The notes beneath the pieces were generated by a model. That model had not been told where the DNA came from. It did no database searches and worked only from the letters and a program-made list of their open reading frames with translations. From Salipiger marinus (lineage in GTDB: Bacteria > Pseudomonadota > Alphaproteobacteria > Rhodobacterales > Rhodobacteraceae), in contig NZ_FNEJ01000024.1 in assembly GCF_900100085.1 (NCBI RefSeq), forward strand, positions 1-64,000: a stretch of DNA of 64,000 nt. The letters are read 5' to 3'. A program made the position numbers and the translations under genes. Shown here piece after piece: positions 17,707 through 26,386 of the stretch (the stretch's first letter is position 1; each line of letters begins with the position of its first letter).

Positions 17707-18075
17707 GAGCTTGTCCTTTCCTTCGGTCCCTGTGCATCCGGGGGCCGGGCGGTGCCCCGGCGCCGCGAGAGGGTCATGCCCGGGGGCCGCCGTCAGGGAT
17801 ACGCCGCGGGGCTGCGGCTGGATCTGTTCTGCCCCATGAATGCAGGGTGGGCCGGGTGTCGTCCAGAGGGCATCGCGCCCGGACCGTGATTGTCGCCATG
17901 GCGGCGGCCATGCGGCTGTCTAAATCCTTGGCATCGGGGCGGCAGGCTGAGCAGTCAGGCGGCAGTTCCGGTCTGCCGCGCGGTTCTGGCGGTGCGGGGC
18001 TGGCCGCCCCCCGCCGCTTCGGCAAGCCTGCGCCGGAGGCCGCCATGCGGGGCGGCCCGTCACAGGAGCCCTGTC
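17707..18075. other. 369-nt intergenic region, no gene seen
   Basis: This is the longest gene-free stretch in the window, between the divergent flavin reductase and the small-protein/amidase operon. One open frame runs through from 17847 in the frame of the amidase, but it is Arg/Gly-rich, has no ribosome-binding site and reads like GC-driven noise. G/C-rich palindromic bits (for example around 17752-17760 and 17850-17900) are present but unremarkable. AGGAG at 18064-18068 is the ribosome-binding site of the next gene. I see no convincing promoter or RNA gene. Confidence 0.5.
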
Positions 18076-18252
18076 ATGGACCAAGAAATCGCGGCGCTGC
18101 TGGGACGGGCGCCCACCGAGGAGGAGCGCGCCATCGCGCGGGACCAGCGCGCCCGGGTGGAGCGCGGCATCTTTGCCAATCCGCTGCTGGCCGGGGGGCC
18201 GCAGGCGGCGCTTGCCAGCACCGATCCCTTTGGCGGGGAGGGCGGGGCATGA
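18076..18252 (+). CDS. 58-residue protein coupled to the amidase (AtzG-like position)
   Basis: A small acidic/Arg-rich protein (it begins MDQEIAALLGRAPTEEE and ends DPFGGEGGA) with an AGGAG ribosome-binding site at 18064-18068. Its TGA overlaps the amidase ATG (ATGA), so the two are translationally coupled. The position and size recall AtzG, the small subunit that stabilises the amidase AtzE, and the sequence MxxxIAALLG resembles the start of such proteins. The rest does not match well, so it may be a divergent partner or an unrelated small protein. The function is unknown. Confidence 0.6.
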   Translation: MDQEIAALLGRAPTEEERAIARDQRARVERGIFANPLLAGGPQAALASTDPFGGEGGA

Positions 18253-19595
18253 CCATCGCCGCGATCCTGTCCCGTCTGGAGCGGGCAGAGACCACCGCCG
18301 TCGCGCTGCTGGAAGAGGTGCAGGCCCGGGTCGCGGCGGCGGGGGCGCAGGCTCCGGTCGCGCGGCTGGAATGGGACCGTGCCTTCGATCAGGCCCGCGC
18401 CGCCGACCGCGCCCGGCAGGAGGGGGCTGCGGGCCCGCTTTGCGGCGTGCCGCTGGCGCATAAGGACATGTTCGACCGGGCCGGTTCCGTGGTGGGCTTT
18501 GGCGCCCATCCCGACGCGCAGCGCCGGGCGGAGCGCACCGCCGAGGTGCTGGCGCGGCTTGATGCGGCGGGGGCGGTGGATTTCGGGCGGCTGCAGATGT
18601 CGGAATTCGCCATGGGCCCCACCGGGCAGAACCATCACCACGGCATGCCGGTCAATCCGGCGGTGCCGGGGGGCGTGCCGGGCGGCTCTTCCTCCGGGTC
18701 GGGCGTGGCGGTGGCCATGGGGCTGGTGCCCGCCGCGCTGGGGTCGGATACCGGCGGGTCGATCCGCATTCCCGCCGCCTGCACCGGGGTGGTGGGGTTC
18801 AAGCCCTCGCCGGGGCTGGTGCCGCGGGCCGGGGCGATGCCGCTGAGCTGGACGCAGGATGTGGTGGGGCCGCTTGCGGCATCGGTGGACTGCGCGCGGC
18901 GGGTGCTGTCGGTGCTGAGCGCGGGCCGCACCCGCGCCACGTCACAGCCGCCAGGCAGGCTGCGGCTGGCCTTTGACGACAGCAGCCTGACCGAGGGCGT
19001 GTCGGCGCGGATGCGCGCGGCGCTGGCCGACCTGCGCCAGCAGCTGCGGGCGCAGGGGCACGAGGTGGTGGTGCTGGACATGGGCTGGCTCGCGCATCTG
19101 GCGGAGCCCGCCAATGTCATCGCCATTTCCGAGGCGGCGACGGTGCATGCCGACCGGCTGCGCGCCGCGCCCGACAGCTACGGCCCCGAGGTGCGCGCGC
19201 GGCTCTGTCAGGCGGCGGGCATTCCGGCGCAGGCCTATCTGCGCGCCCGCCAGATCCGCCAGATCGCCATCACCCGCGCCAAGGCGGAGATCTTTGCTGC
19301 CGCCGATCTGGTGATCCTGCCCGGACTGGCCGATGTGGCGCCGCAGGCGGCGGCGCTTGCCGGGGCCAAGGGCGCGGAGATCGCGACGATGATCGCCGGG
19401 ATGACCGGGCTTACCCGTCCGGCCTCGCTTCTGGGACTGCCGGTGCTGACCCTGCCGGTGGCGCAGACCGCTGACGGGCCGCTGTCGGTGCAGATCATGG
19501 GGCAGCGCGGCGCCGAGGATCTGATCGCCGATCTGGCGCAGCATCTGGAAACCGCGCGCCGGTCCGATCTACACAGGGGAACCGACCCCGCCTGA
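18249..19595 (+). CDS. Amidase-signature hydrolase (GatA/AtzE-like)
   Basis: A 448-residue cytoplasmic amidase. The Ser-cisSer-Lys triad is visible: Lys in PLAHKDMFD, the glycine/serine-rich GGVPGGSSSGSGVAVAMG, and the nucleophile region GSDTGGSIRIPAA. It hydrolyses an unidentified amide. It is unlikely to be the tRNA amidotransferase subunit GatA, because the context lacks gatB/gatC and the sequence is shorter. Upstream is a coupled 58-residue protein, and downstream, after 21 nt, a malonic-semialdehyde-reductase-type nitroreductase. The order suggests a catabolic operon that releases an amine or ammonia from a small nitrogen compound. Confidence 0.88.
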   Translation: MTIAAILSRLERAETTAVALLEEVQARVAAAGAQAPVARLEWDRAFDQARAADRARQEGAAGPLCGVPLAHKDMFDRAGSVVGFGAHPDAQRRAERTAEVLARLDAAGAVDFGRLQMSEFAMGPTGQNHHHGMPVNPAVPGGVPGGSSSGSGVAVAMGLVPAALGSDTGGSIRIPAACTGVVGFKPSPGLVPRAGAMPLSWTQDVVGPLAASVDCARRVLSVLSAGRTRATSQPPGRLRLAFDDSSLTEGVSARMRAALADLRQQLRAQGHEVVVLDMGWLAHLAEPANVIAISEAATVHADRLRAAPDSYGPEVRARLCQAAGIPAQAYLRARQIRQIAITRAKAEIFAAADLVILPGLADVAPQAAALAGAKGAEIATMIAGMTGLTRPASLLGLPVLTLPVAQTADGPLSVQIMGQRGAEDLIADLAQHLETARRSDLHRGTDPA

Positions 19596-19616
19596 CCCCG
19601 AAGGAAGGACAAGACC

Positions 19617-20222
19617 ATGACGGACCACCCCAGCGGCACCGCCGTGCCGGATGCGGCACTGGCCGCGCTGTTCACCGCAGCGCGCACCCATAACGGCTGG
19701 CAGGACCGCCCCGTGCCCGAGGATCTGCTGCACCGGCTTTACGATCTGGTGAAGATGGGCCCGACCTCTGCCAACTGTTCGCCCGCAAGGCTGATCTTCG
19801 TGCGCACCCCCGAGGGCAAGGCGCGGCTGGCGCCCGCGCTGTCCAAGGGCAATCTGGCCAAGACCATGGCGGCGCCGGTCACGGTCATCGTCTGTCAGGA
19901 CATGGAGTTTTACGAAAAGCTGCCCGCGCTGTTCCCCCATGCCGATGCGCGGTCATGGTTCACCGGATCGCCGGAGAAGGTGGCGGAAACCGCGTTCCGC
20001 AACAGCACGCTGCAGGGCGGCTATCTGATCCTTGCCGCGCGGGCGCTGGGGCTCGACTGCGGGCCGATGTCGGGCTTCGATGTCGAGATGCTGGAGTCGG
20101 AGTTTCTGGCGGGCACGACGTGGAAGGCCAATTTCCTGATCAATCTCGGCTATGGCGACCCCGAAAAGCTGTTCGACCGGCTGCCGAGGCTGGGCTTTGA
20201 CGAGGCCTGCGTGATGGCCTGA
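19617..20222 (+). CDS. rutE: RutE-type malonic semialdehyde reductase (nitroreductase family)
   Basis: A 201-residue FMN-dependent nitroreductase-fold protein with the RutE signatures [28 protein letters not shown] and [12 protein letters not shown]. RutE reduces toxic malonic semialdehyde to 3-hydroxypropionate at the end of pyrimidine-ring catabolism. The ribosome-binding site is GAAGGA. It follows the amidase by 21 nt. The other rut genes (rutA-D, rutG) are not here, so this operon may handle a different route that also yields malonic semialdehyde, or the enzyme may act on another aldehyde or quinone. Confidence 0.85.
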   Translation: MTDHPSGTAVPDAALAALFTAARTHNGWQDRPVPEDLLHRLYDLVKMGPTSANCSPARLIFVRTPEGKARLAPALSKGNLAKTMAAPVTVIVCQDMEFYEKLPALFPHADARSWFTGSPEKVAETAFRNSTLQGGYLILAARALGLDCGPMSGFDVEMLESEFLAGTTWKANFLINLGYGDPEKLFDRLPRLGFDEACVMA

Positions 20223-20324
20223 CCGGGCAGGGGCGGGGCGCGGTCGTTCACTGCCGCCCCTTTCCCCTTCCGTCTCATTCCGCTAAGAGCCAAGCCCAAG
20301 CGAAACCATGCCGGGCGCCCAGAA

Positions 20325-22721
20325 ATGAAATTCACGCTTTCCTGGTTGAAAGACCACCTCGACACCTCCGCTTCCGTTTCGGAGATCGCCGAGACGCTGA
20401 CCGATCTGGGGCTTGAGGTCGAGGGGATCGAAAACCCCGCCGACCGTCTGAGCGCCTTTACCATCGGCAAGGTGCTGAAGGCGGAAAAGCATCCCGATGC
20501 GGACAAGCTGCGGGTCTGCACCGTGCTGACCGATACGGGCGAGTCGCAGATCATCTGCGGCGCGCCCAATGCGCGCGAAGGCATCACCGTGGTGGTGGCC
20601 AAGCCCGGCACCTATGTGCCCGGCATCGACACCACGATTCAGGTGGGCAAGATTCGCGGCATCGAAAGCCACGGCATGATGTGCTCCGAACGCGAGATGG
20701 AGCTGTCGGACGAGCATGACGGCATCATCGAACTGCCCTCGGGCGAGGTGGGCGAGCGCTTCACCGACTGGCTGGCGCGGAACCAGCCCGCCAAGGTCGA
20801 TCCGGTGATCGAGATCGCCATCACCCCCAACCGTCCCGATGCGCTGGGGATCGAGGGCATCGCCCGCGATCTGGCGGCGCGTGGTCTGGGCCGGGTGAAG
20901 CCGGTGACGGCGCCGGTGGTGCCGGGCAGCTTCGCCTCGCCGCTGGACGTGACCATCGACGAAGACACGCGGGACGCCTGCCCGGTGTTCTATGGCCGCC
21001 TGATCCGGGGCGTGAAGAACGGGCCCTCGCCGCGCTGGCTGCAGGACCGGCTGAAGGCCATCGGGCTGCGCCCGATCTCGTTCCTTGTGGACGTGACCAA
21101 TTATTTCACCTTCGACCGCAACCGCCCGCTGCATGTCTTTGACGCCGCCAAGGTGACCGGCGCGCTGCGCGTGCACCGCGCCACCGGCGGCGAGGTGCTG
21201 GAGGCGCTGGACGAGCGCAGCTACACCCTGCAGCCCGGCATGGTGGTCATTTCCGACGATCGCGGCGTGCAGAGCCTTGGCGGCGTGATGGGCGGCGAGA
21301 CAACCGGTGTGGACGAAAATACCGTCAACGTGTTCCTTGAAGCGGCATGGTTCGATCCGATCCGCACCGCCTTCACCGGTCGCGCGCTGAAGATCAATTC
21401 CGATGCCCGCTACCGGTTCGAGCGCGGGGTTGATCCGCTCTCCGCTGCGGGAGGCATCGAGGCCGCGACCGCCATGATCCTAGAGATCGCGGGCGGCGAG
21501 GCGTCGGAGGTGGTGAAGGCCGGGCAGGAGCCCGATGTTGCCCGCGCCTACCGGCTGGATACCGACCGCGTCGTGAGCCTTGTCGGGATGGAAATCCCCG
21601 CCGAAGAGCAGCGCGCCACGCTGACCGCGCTTGGCTTCACGCTGGAGGGCGACATGGCCCATGTGCCCAGCTGGCGCCCCGACGTGATGGGAGAGGCCGA
21701 TCTGGTGGAAGAGGTGGCGCGCGTCGCCTCGCTGACCAAGCTGCGCGGCCAGCCGATGCCGCGCGCGCAGGCGGGCGTGCCGAAGCCCATCCTGCAGCCG
21801 CTGCAGAAGCGCGAGCAGATCGCCCGCCGCACCACGGCGGAACTGGGTTACAACGAATGCGTGACCTACAGCTTTGTCGACCGCGAGGCGGCGGAGCTGT
21901 TCGGCGGCGGGTCCGATGCCACGATGCTGGCCAATCCGATCAGTGCCGACCTGTCGCATATGCGCCCCTCGCTGCTGCCGGGGCTTCTGCGGGCGGCGGC
22001 GCGCAATCAGGCGCGCGGCTTTGCCGATCTGGCGCTGTTCGAGGTGGGGGCCGCCTTCCATGGCGGCGAGCCCGGCGAACAGACGCTGCAGATCAGCGGC
22101 CTGCTGGTGGGCCGCACCGGCCCGAAGGACGTGCATGGCGCGGCCCGCGCCGTGGATCTGTTCGATGCCAAGGCCGATGCCGAGGCGCTGCTGGCGGCCA
22201 TGGGCGCCCCTGCGCGGATGCAGATCCTGCGTGGCGCCGAAAGCTGGTGGCATCCGGGGCGTCACGGCAAGCTGTGCCTTGGCCCGAAAAAGGTGCTGGG
22301 CGTGTTCGGCGAACTGCACCCCAAGGTGCTGAAGGCGCTGGACGTGAAAGGCCCCGCCGTGGCCTTCACCCTGTATCCCGAAGACATCCCGCTGCCGCGC
22401 AGCTCTGGCGGGGCGCGTGCGCCGCTGGTGCTGAACGGGCTGCAGCCGGTGGAGCGTGATTTCGCCTTCGTGGTGGATGCGCAGGTGGCCGCGCTGGATC
22501 TGGTGAATGCTGCCGCCGGGGCCGACAAGGCGCTGATCGAGGATGTGCGCGTCTTCGACGAATTTGTCGGCGGCAGTCTGGGCGAGGGCAAGAAGTCGCT
22601 GGCGATCAGCGTCCGCCTGCAGCCTGCGGGCGCCACCCTGACCGAAAAGGACATCGAGGCGGTGGCGGCCAAGATCGTCGAAAAGGTCGCCAAGGCGACC
22701 GGCGGCACGCTGCGCGGCTGA
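20325..22721 (+). CDS. pheT: Phenylalanyl-tRNA synthetase beta subunit
   Basis: A 798-residue beta subunit of cytoplasmic PheRS, which charges tRNA-Phe. It starts MKFTLSWLKDHLDT, the standard N-terminus, followed by the EMAP/tRNA-binding domain (about residues 40-150), the B3/B4 editing domain (the RPDALGIEGIARDLAARGL region), B5, the core catalytic-like domain and the C-terminal ferredoxin-like anticodon-binding domain (ERDFAFVVD to the end). Length is normal. The alpha-subunit gene pheS is not adjacent in the window. The gene overlaps the next one by one base (TGATG), so the downstream secreted protein is probably co-transcribed. Confidence 0.97.
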   Translation: MKFTLSWLKDHLDTSASVSEIAETLTDLGLEVEGIENPADRLSAFTIGKVLKAEKHPDADKLRVCTVLTDTGESQIICGAPNAREGITVVVAKPGTYVPGIDTTIQVGKIRGIESHGMMCSEREMELSDEHDGIIELPSGEVGERFTDWLARNQPAKVDPVIEIAITPNRPDALGIEGIARDLAARGLGRVKPVTAPVVPGSFASPLDVTIDEDTRDACPVFYGRLIRGVKNGPSPRWLQDRLKAIGLRPISFLVDVTNYFTFDRNRPLHVFDAAKVTGALRVHRATGGEVLEALDERSYTLQPGMVVISDDRGVQSLGGVMGGETTGVDENTVNVFLEAAWFDPIRTAFTGRALKINSDARYRFERGVDPLSAAGGIEAATAMILEIAGGEASEVVKAGQEPDVARAYRLDTDRVVSLVGMEIPAEEQRATLTALGFTLEGDMAHVPSWRPDVMGEADLVEEVARVASLTKLRGQPMPRAQAGVPKPILQPLQKREQIARRTTAELGYNECVTYSFVDREAAELFGGGSDATMLANPISADLSHMRPSLLPGLLRAAARNQARGFADLALFEVGAAFHGGEPGEQTLQISGLLVGRTGPKDVHGAARAVDLFDAKADAEALLAAMGAPARMQILRGAESWWHPGRHGKLCLGPKKVLGVFGELHPKVLKALDVKGPAVAFTLYPEDIPLPRSSGGARAPLVLNGLQPVERDFAFVVDAQVAALDLVNAAAGADKALIEDVRVFDEFVGGSLGEGKKSLAISVRLQPAGATLTEKDIEAVAAKIVEKVAKATGGTLRG

Positions 22722-24118
22722 TGCGGGGGACTGCCCTGCTTCTGGCCGCACTGTTTCTGTCCGAAGCCGTGTCGGCCGCTCAGGCGCTGGAAGGCTGCGC
22801 CGTGCCGGTGGCGGGCGCCTCCGCAGGCGGGGTGGTCCGCACCCAGTCGCTGGAGGGCGGGCCGGACATCCTGATCCATGACGCGGGCGGCGCGCCGCTG
22901 GTGCTGCGCGGCGACCGGCTGGTGCGCTGGCCGTGGCTGGGCAGCAGCAATGCGCAGGCCCGCGTCACCAATACCGCCGACGGGCGGCATTTCCTGATCC
23001 TGCCGCAGCAGGGCGGCAGCCGGGTGCTGACCCGCGCGGCAGAGACCGGCCGCTATACCGTGCTGCTGGACACGCCTTATGCGCCGCTCTGGGTTGATCC
23101 GGTGACGGCGCGCATCTTTGCCCACGACGGCGCGCGGCTTCTGGAATGGGACAGCAGCGGCTGGACCGCCTCGCCGCTGGCGCTGCGCGCCGATGGTCTG
23201 CCCGGCGCCTATGCCGCCGATTTTGGCCCGGTGCGCTATCTGACCGCGCTGCGCGCATGGATGGCGCTGCAGGATGGCGCGCTGTGGCTGCGCCATGACG
23301 GCGCCGCCGACTGGGAGCGCATCAGCACCGTGCAGACATGGCGCGAGACCCTGCCCGAAGACGTGGTGCCGCGGGTCTATCACGATCAGGACAGCGGGCT
23401 GGCGGTGCTGCAGATCGACGTGGCGGTGCTGGTCTTTGACATGTCGGGGCCAAGGCCGGAATTCCTGTCGCAATACATGGTGCAGGATCACGGCGTGGCG
23501 CAGGCCGGGCAGGGGCGGGTGCTGATCGAACTGATGGCGCCGGGTCTGGATGCGGGCTGGTTCGAAAGCGCCCCCGCGCTGCGCATGGTCACCCGCGATG
23601 GCGCGTGGCCGGTGCCCGGCGGGCCTGCAGAAGCCCAGCCCAACCCGGACCGGGATCCGAACATCTTGCCGGTGCCCGCGCGCTACACGCTGCGCCCGCT
23701 GGGGGCGGGGGTGATGATCCGCCGCGGCAGCCGCATGGCGCTTTTTGACGGGCGCACGCTGATCGGCATGCCGGGGCTGGGCGAAACCTTCCCCGACGCG
23801 ATGCCCGAGGTGCTGCAGACCGGCGCGGGCATCTTTCTGGTGGGCGGCGGGGTCTGGCGCTGGCAGGGGGCCGACGCGGCAGAGCCGGTGATCGCCCCCG
23901 ATGGCAGCCAGCCGCAGCATCTGATGGCGGCGGATGACCTGCTGGTGTTTCAGGGCGAGGAGTCGGTCTGGCTCAGCGAGGACGGGCAGGCGCTGCTGCC
24001 CGTGCCGGTGCCCGAAGGTGACGTGTCGCTGCTGGCGCCTGTTCCCGACCGGGCTGCGGTGCTGGCCGAGATTGGCGGCGCCCCCCATCTGCTGCGGCGC
24101 TGTGGCGGGCGCGACTGA
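22721..24118 (+). CDS. Secreted protein of unknown function, propeller-like
   Basis: A 465-residue protein with a signal peptide (LLLAALFLSEAVSAAQA). The mature chain is rich in short beta-strand blocks with W/G/D spacing (GPDILIHDAGGAPLVLRGDR, DGALWLRHDGAADWERI), as in irregular beta-propellers. Two Cys, near residue 26 and near the C-terminus (LLRRCGGRD), might form a disulfide closing the ring. No catalytic motif is visible and I cannot assign a family. Its ATG overlaps the pheT stop by one base. It meets the carboxymuconolactone-decarboxylase-type gene tail to tail with a 3-nt gap. Confidence 0.72.
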   Translation: MRGTALLLAALFLSEAVSAAQALEGCAVPVAGASAGGVVRTQSLEGGPDILIHDAGGAPLVLRGDRLVRWPWLGSSNAQARVTNTADGRHFLILPQQGGSRVLTRAAETGRYTVLLDTPYAPLWVDPVTARIFAHDGARLLEWDSSGWTASPLALRADGLPGAYAADFGPVRYLTALRAWMALQDGALWLRHDGAADWERISTVQTWRETLPEDVVPRVYHDQDSGLAVLQIDVAVLVFDMSGPRPEFLSQYMVQDHGVAQAGQGRVLIELMAPGLDAGWFESAPALRMVTRDGAWPVPGGPAEAQPNPDRDPNILPVPARYTLRPLGAGVMIRRGSRMALFDGRTLIGMPGLGETFPDAMPEVLQTGAGIFLVGGGVWRWQGADAAEPVIAPDGSQPQHLMAADDLLVFQGEESVWLSEDGQALLPVPVPEGDVSLLAPVPDRAAVLAEIGGAPHLLRRCGGRD

Positions 24119-24121
24119 GCT

Positions 24122-24466
24122 TTAGTCCCCGGTGCCCGCAAATTCGTCAAAGGCGGCCAGCGCCTTGGCGGCATACATCAGCCCCGGACCGCCCGCCATC
24201 TGCACCGCCGTGCCCAGCACCTGCCCGATCTCGTCGCGGCTGGCGCCCAGCCGGTGCAGGGCGGCGGCATGGCTCAGGATGCAGTCCTCGCAGCGCAGCG
24301 CCACGGCGATGCCAAGGGCCACGAACTCTTTCTGCTTGGCGTCCAGCGCCCCTTCGACCGAGGCCGCCTGTTCCAGCGCCACGAAGCCCGCGAAAGTGTC
24401 GGGGATGGCCTTGCGCAGCCCGCGCAGATTGGCGCGGGTCTTGGCGAGTGTGTCGGTATAGCTCAT
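24122..24466 (-). CDS. Carboxymuconolactone decarboxylase/AhpD-like protein
   Basis: A 114-residue small all-helical protein. The CxxC redox motif with following His (CEDCILSHAAAL) matches AhpD-like alkylhydroperoxidase members of the carboxymuconolactone decarboxylase superfamily rather than true decarboxylases. It probably acts in the cytoplasm as a thiol-dependent peroxidase or disulfide reductase. It is transcribed in the same direction as mcd, whose stop is 87 nt upstream of its start, and could share that transcript. The substrate is unknown. Confidence 0.85.
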   Translation of the reverse strand: MSYTDTLAKTRANLRGLRKAIPDTFAGFVALEQAASVEGALDAKQKEFVALGIAVALRCEDCILSHAAALHRLGASRDEIGQVLGTAVQMAGGPGLMYAAKALAAFDEFAGTGD

Positions 24467-24552
24467 ATCTCAACTCCTGAATCGATACCCTTCAGAAGCA
24501 CAGGTCAGAGCCCCCGACCTTGACACGGATCAAGCGCGGGCGCGCCTTGGCC

Positions 24553-26238
24553 TTAACCCAGCAGGCGGCGCGCGATCACCTGCGCCTGAATTTCGGCGGC
24601 GCCTTCAAAGATGTTGAGGATGCGCGCGTCGCACAGGATGCGGCTGATCTTGTATTCCAGCGCAAACCCGTTGCCGCCATGGATCTGCAGCGCGTTGTCC
24701 GCCGCCGCCCATGCCACGCGGGCCCCCAGCAGCTTGGCCATGCCCGCCTCCAGATCGCAGCGGATGCCCTCGTCCTTTTCGCGGGCCGAGAAATAGGTCA
24801 GCTGCCGGGCCACCATGAGCTCCACCGCCATCATGGCGAGCTTGCCCGACACGCGCGGAAACTCGATCAGCGCGCGGCCAAACTGCTTGCGGTCCTGCGC
24901 ATAGCTCAGCCCCAGATCCAGCGCCGACTGCGCCACGCCGATGGCGCGGGCGGCGGTCTGGATGCGCGCCGATTCAAAGGTCTCCATCAGCTGCTTGAAG
25001 CCGCGGCCTTCTTCGCCGCCCAGCAGGTTCTCTCCCTTCACGCGGAAGCCGTCGAAGCCCAGCTCGAACTCCTTCATGCCGCGATAGCCCAGCACCTCGA
25101 TTTCGCCGCCGGTCATGCCGGGAGTGGGGAAGGGGTCGGCATCGGTGCCCGGCTCCTTTTCGGCAAGGAACATCGACAGGCCCTTGTAATCGCTGCTGGC
25201 GGGGTCGGTGCGGGCCAGCAGCGTCATCACATGGGCGCGGGCGGCATGGGTGATCCATGTCTTGTTGCCGGTGATCAGGTAATCGCCCTGATCGCGGACG
25301 GCGCGGGTGCGCAGGCTGCCCAGATCGGATCCGGTATTGGGTTCGGTGAAAACGGCGGTGGGCAGGATCTGGCCGCTGGCGATCAGCGGCAGCCACTTCT
25401 CCTTCTGCGCGTCGGTGCCCCCGGCAAGGATCAGCTCCGCCGCGATTTCCGACCGGGTGCCCAGCGAGCCCACGCCGATATAGCCGCGCGACAGTTCTTC
25501 GGACACCACGCACATCGACGCCTTCGAAAGCCCCAGCCCGCCCAGATTTTCCGGAATGGTCAGGCCGAACACCCCCATTTCCGCTAGCTCGTCGATCACC
25601 TCCAGCGGGATGTAATCATCCTTCAGATGCCAGTCATGGGCATGAGGTTCGATCCGGTCCACGGCATAGCGGCGGAACTGCTCGCGGATCATCTCCAGCT
25701 CGTCGTCCAGACCGCAGCGGCCCACGGTGATCTCTGCCGCGCGCTCCTGCATCAGCTCGACCAGACGGCTGCGCACGGCCTGCGTGTTGCCCCGTGCCGC
25801 CAGCGTGGCGGCGGCGCCTGACTGCAGCCCGGCACTGGCCCCGGCGCCCAGCCCCAGATCGGCAAGGCGGATCACCTCGCCCTGATTCATCTGGATGCCG
25901 CCCGCGATCTGGTTGAGATATTCGCCAAAAGCGATCTGGTGGATCAGCGCCTCGACCTCGCCAAAGCTGCCCTGCGCCTGCAGACGCCCGGCCCAGCCCT
26001 GCATCTGGCGCAGCGCCTCGGCATAGGTGGCAAGCCATGCCAGCCCGTGGGCGGCGGTCTGGTGGGTGTCGATCAGCCGGGCCGAAACCCGGCCTTCCTC
26101 CTCGACCATGGCGCGCACCGATTGCCGCGCCTGATCCAGCACCGCGTCCACCACAGGCAGGGCCGCGCCGGTCAGTCCCAGCAGATCGTCCAGCAGCAGA
26201 CCCGGTTCCCGCATCACGTCCTGTCCGTCATGTGCCAT
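24553..26238 (-). CDS. mcd: (2S)-Methylsuccinyl-CoA dehydrogenase of the ethylmalonyl-CoA pathway
   Basis: A 561-residue FAD-dependent acyl-CoA dehydrogenase that oxidises (2S)-methylsuccinyl-CoA to mesaconyl-C1-CoA. The acyl-CoA dehydrogenase core begins near residue 175 (LDDELEMIREQFRRYAVDRI). About 170 helical residues precede it, an extension known for Rhodobacterales Mcd and absent from ordinary 380-residue family members. Core signatures include TAVFTEPNTGSDLGSLRTRA, NKTWITHAARA and IHGGNGFALEYKISRILCDA. The start has AGAAGGAAGG upstream. It is divergent from a TauE/SafE permease. With mcl1 at 38510 it shows that the host assimilates acetyl-CoA by the ethylmalonyl-CoA route. Confidence 0.92.
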   Translation of the reverse strand: MAHDGQDVMREPGLLLDDLLGLTGAALPVVDAVLDQARQSVRAMVEEEGRVSARLIDTHQTAAHGLAWLATYAEALRQMQGWAGRLQAQGSFGEVEALIHQIAFGEYLNQIAGGIQMNQGEVIRLADLGLGAGASAGLQSGAAATLAARGNTQAVRSRLVELMQERAAEITVGRCGLDDELEMIREQFRRYAVDRIEPHAHDWHLKDDYIPLEVIDELAEMGVFGLTIPENLGGLGLSKASMCVVSEELSRGYIGVGSLGTRSEIAAELILAGGTDAQKEKWLPLIASGQILPTAVFTEPNTGSDLGSLRTRAVRDQGDYLITGNKTWITHAARAHVMTLLARTDPASSDYKGLSMFLAEKEPGTDADPFPTPGMTGGEIEVLGYRGMKEFELGFDGFRVKGENLLGGEEGRGFKQLMETFESARIQTAARAIGVAQSALDLGLSYAQDRKQFGRALIEFPRVSGKLAMMAVELMVARQLTYFSAREKDEGIRCDLEAGMAKLLGARVAWAAADNALQIHGGNGFALEYKISRILCDARILNIFEGAAEIQAQVIARRLLG

Positions 26239-26268
26239 GAATCACCTTCCTTCTCCCGGTTGCCCAGC

Positions 26269-26339
26269 GGTCTAGCCATTTCGCAGTTGCAGCGCAACAA
26301 AAATACCAATGATAGCCTTAAGGTGATCTATTGTTGCGC
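26269..26339 (-). promoter_or_regulatory. mcd promoter with GCGCAACAA inverted repeats
   Basis: On the minus strand TTGCGC (26292-26297) and TAGACC (26269-26274) are spaced by 17 nt. The -35 box lies inside a palindrome, GTTGC-N3-GCAAC (26286-26298), and inside one arm of a larger perfect 9-bp inverted repeat, GCGCAACAA (26292-26300) and TTGTTGCGC (26331-26339). This looks like a regulator site controlling mcd and possibly the divergent permease. The mcl1 promoter has a very similar layout. Confidence 0.55.
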
Positions 26340-26386
26340 CGATGATTTCGCTTTGCCGCCCCGCTGGGAATGCTATCACGCGACAC

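Noticed and set aside
17847-18248. Upstream extension of the amidase frame
   Set aside because: The added 134 residues are Arg/Gly-rich noise, and the ATG at 18249 overlaps the stop of a small gene with a good ribosome-binding site.
18249-19595. GatA subunit of tRNA amidotransferase
   Set aside because: No gatB or gatC beside it, a shorter chain, and a catabolic-looking neighbourhood with a RutE-type gene.
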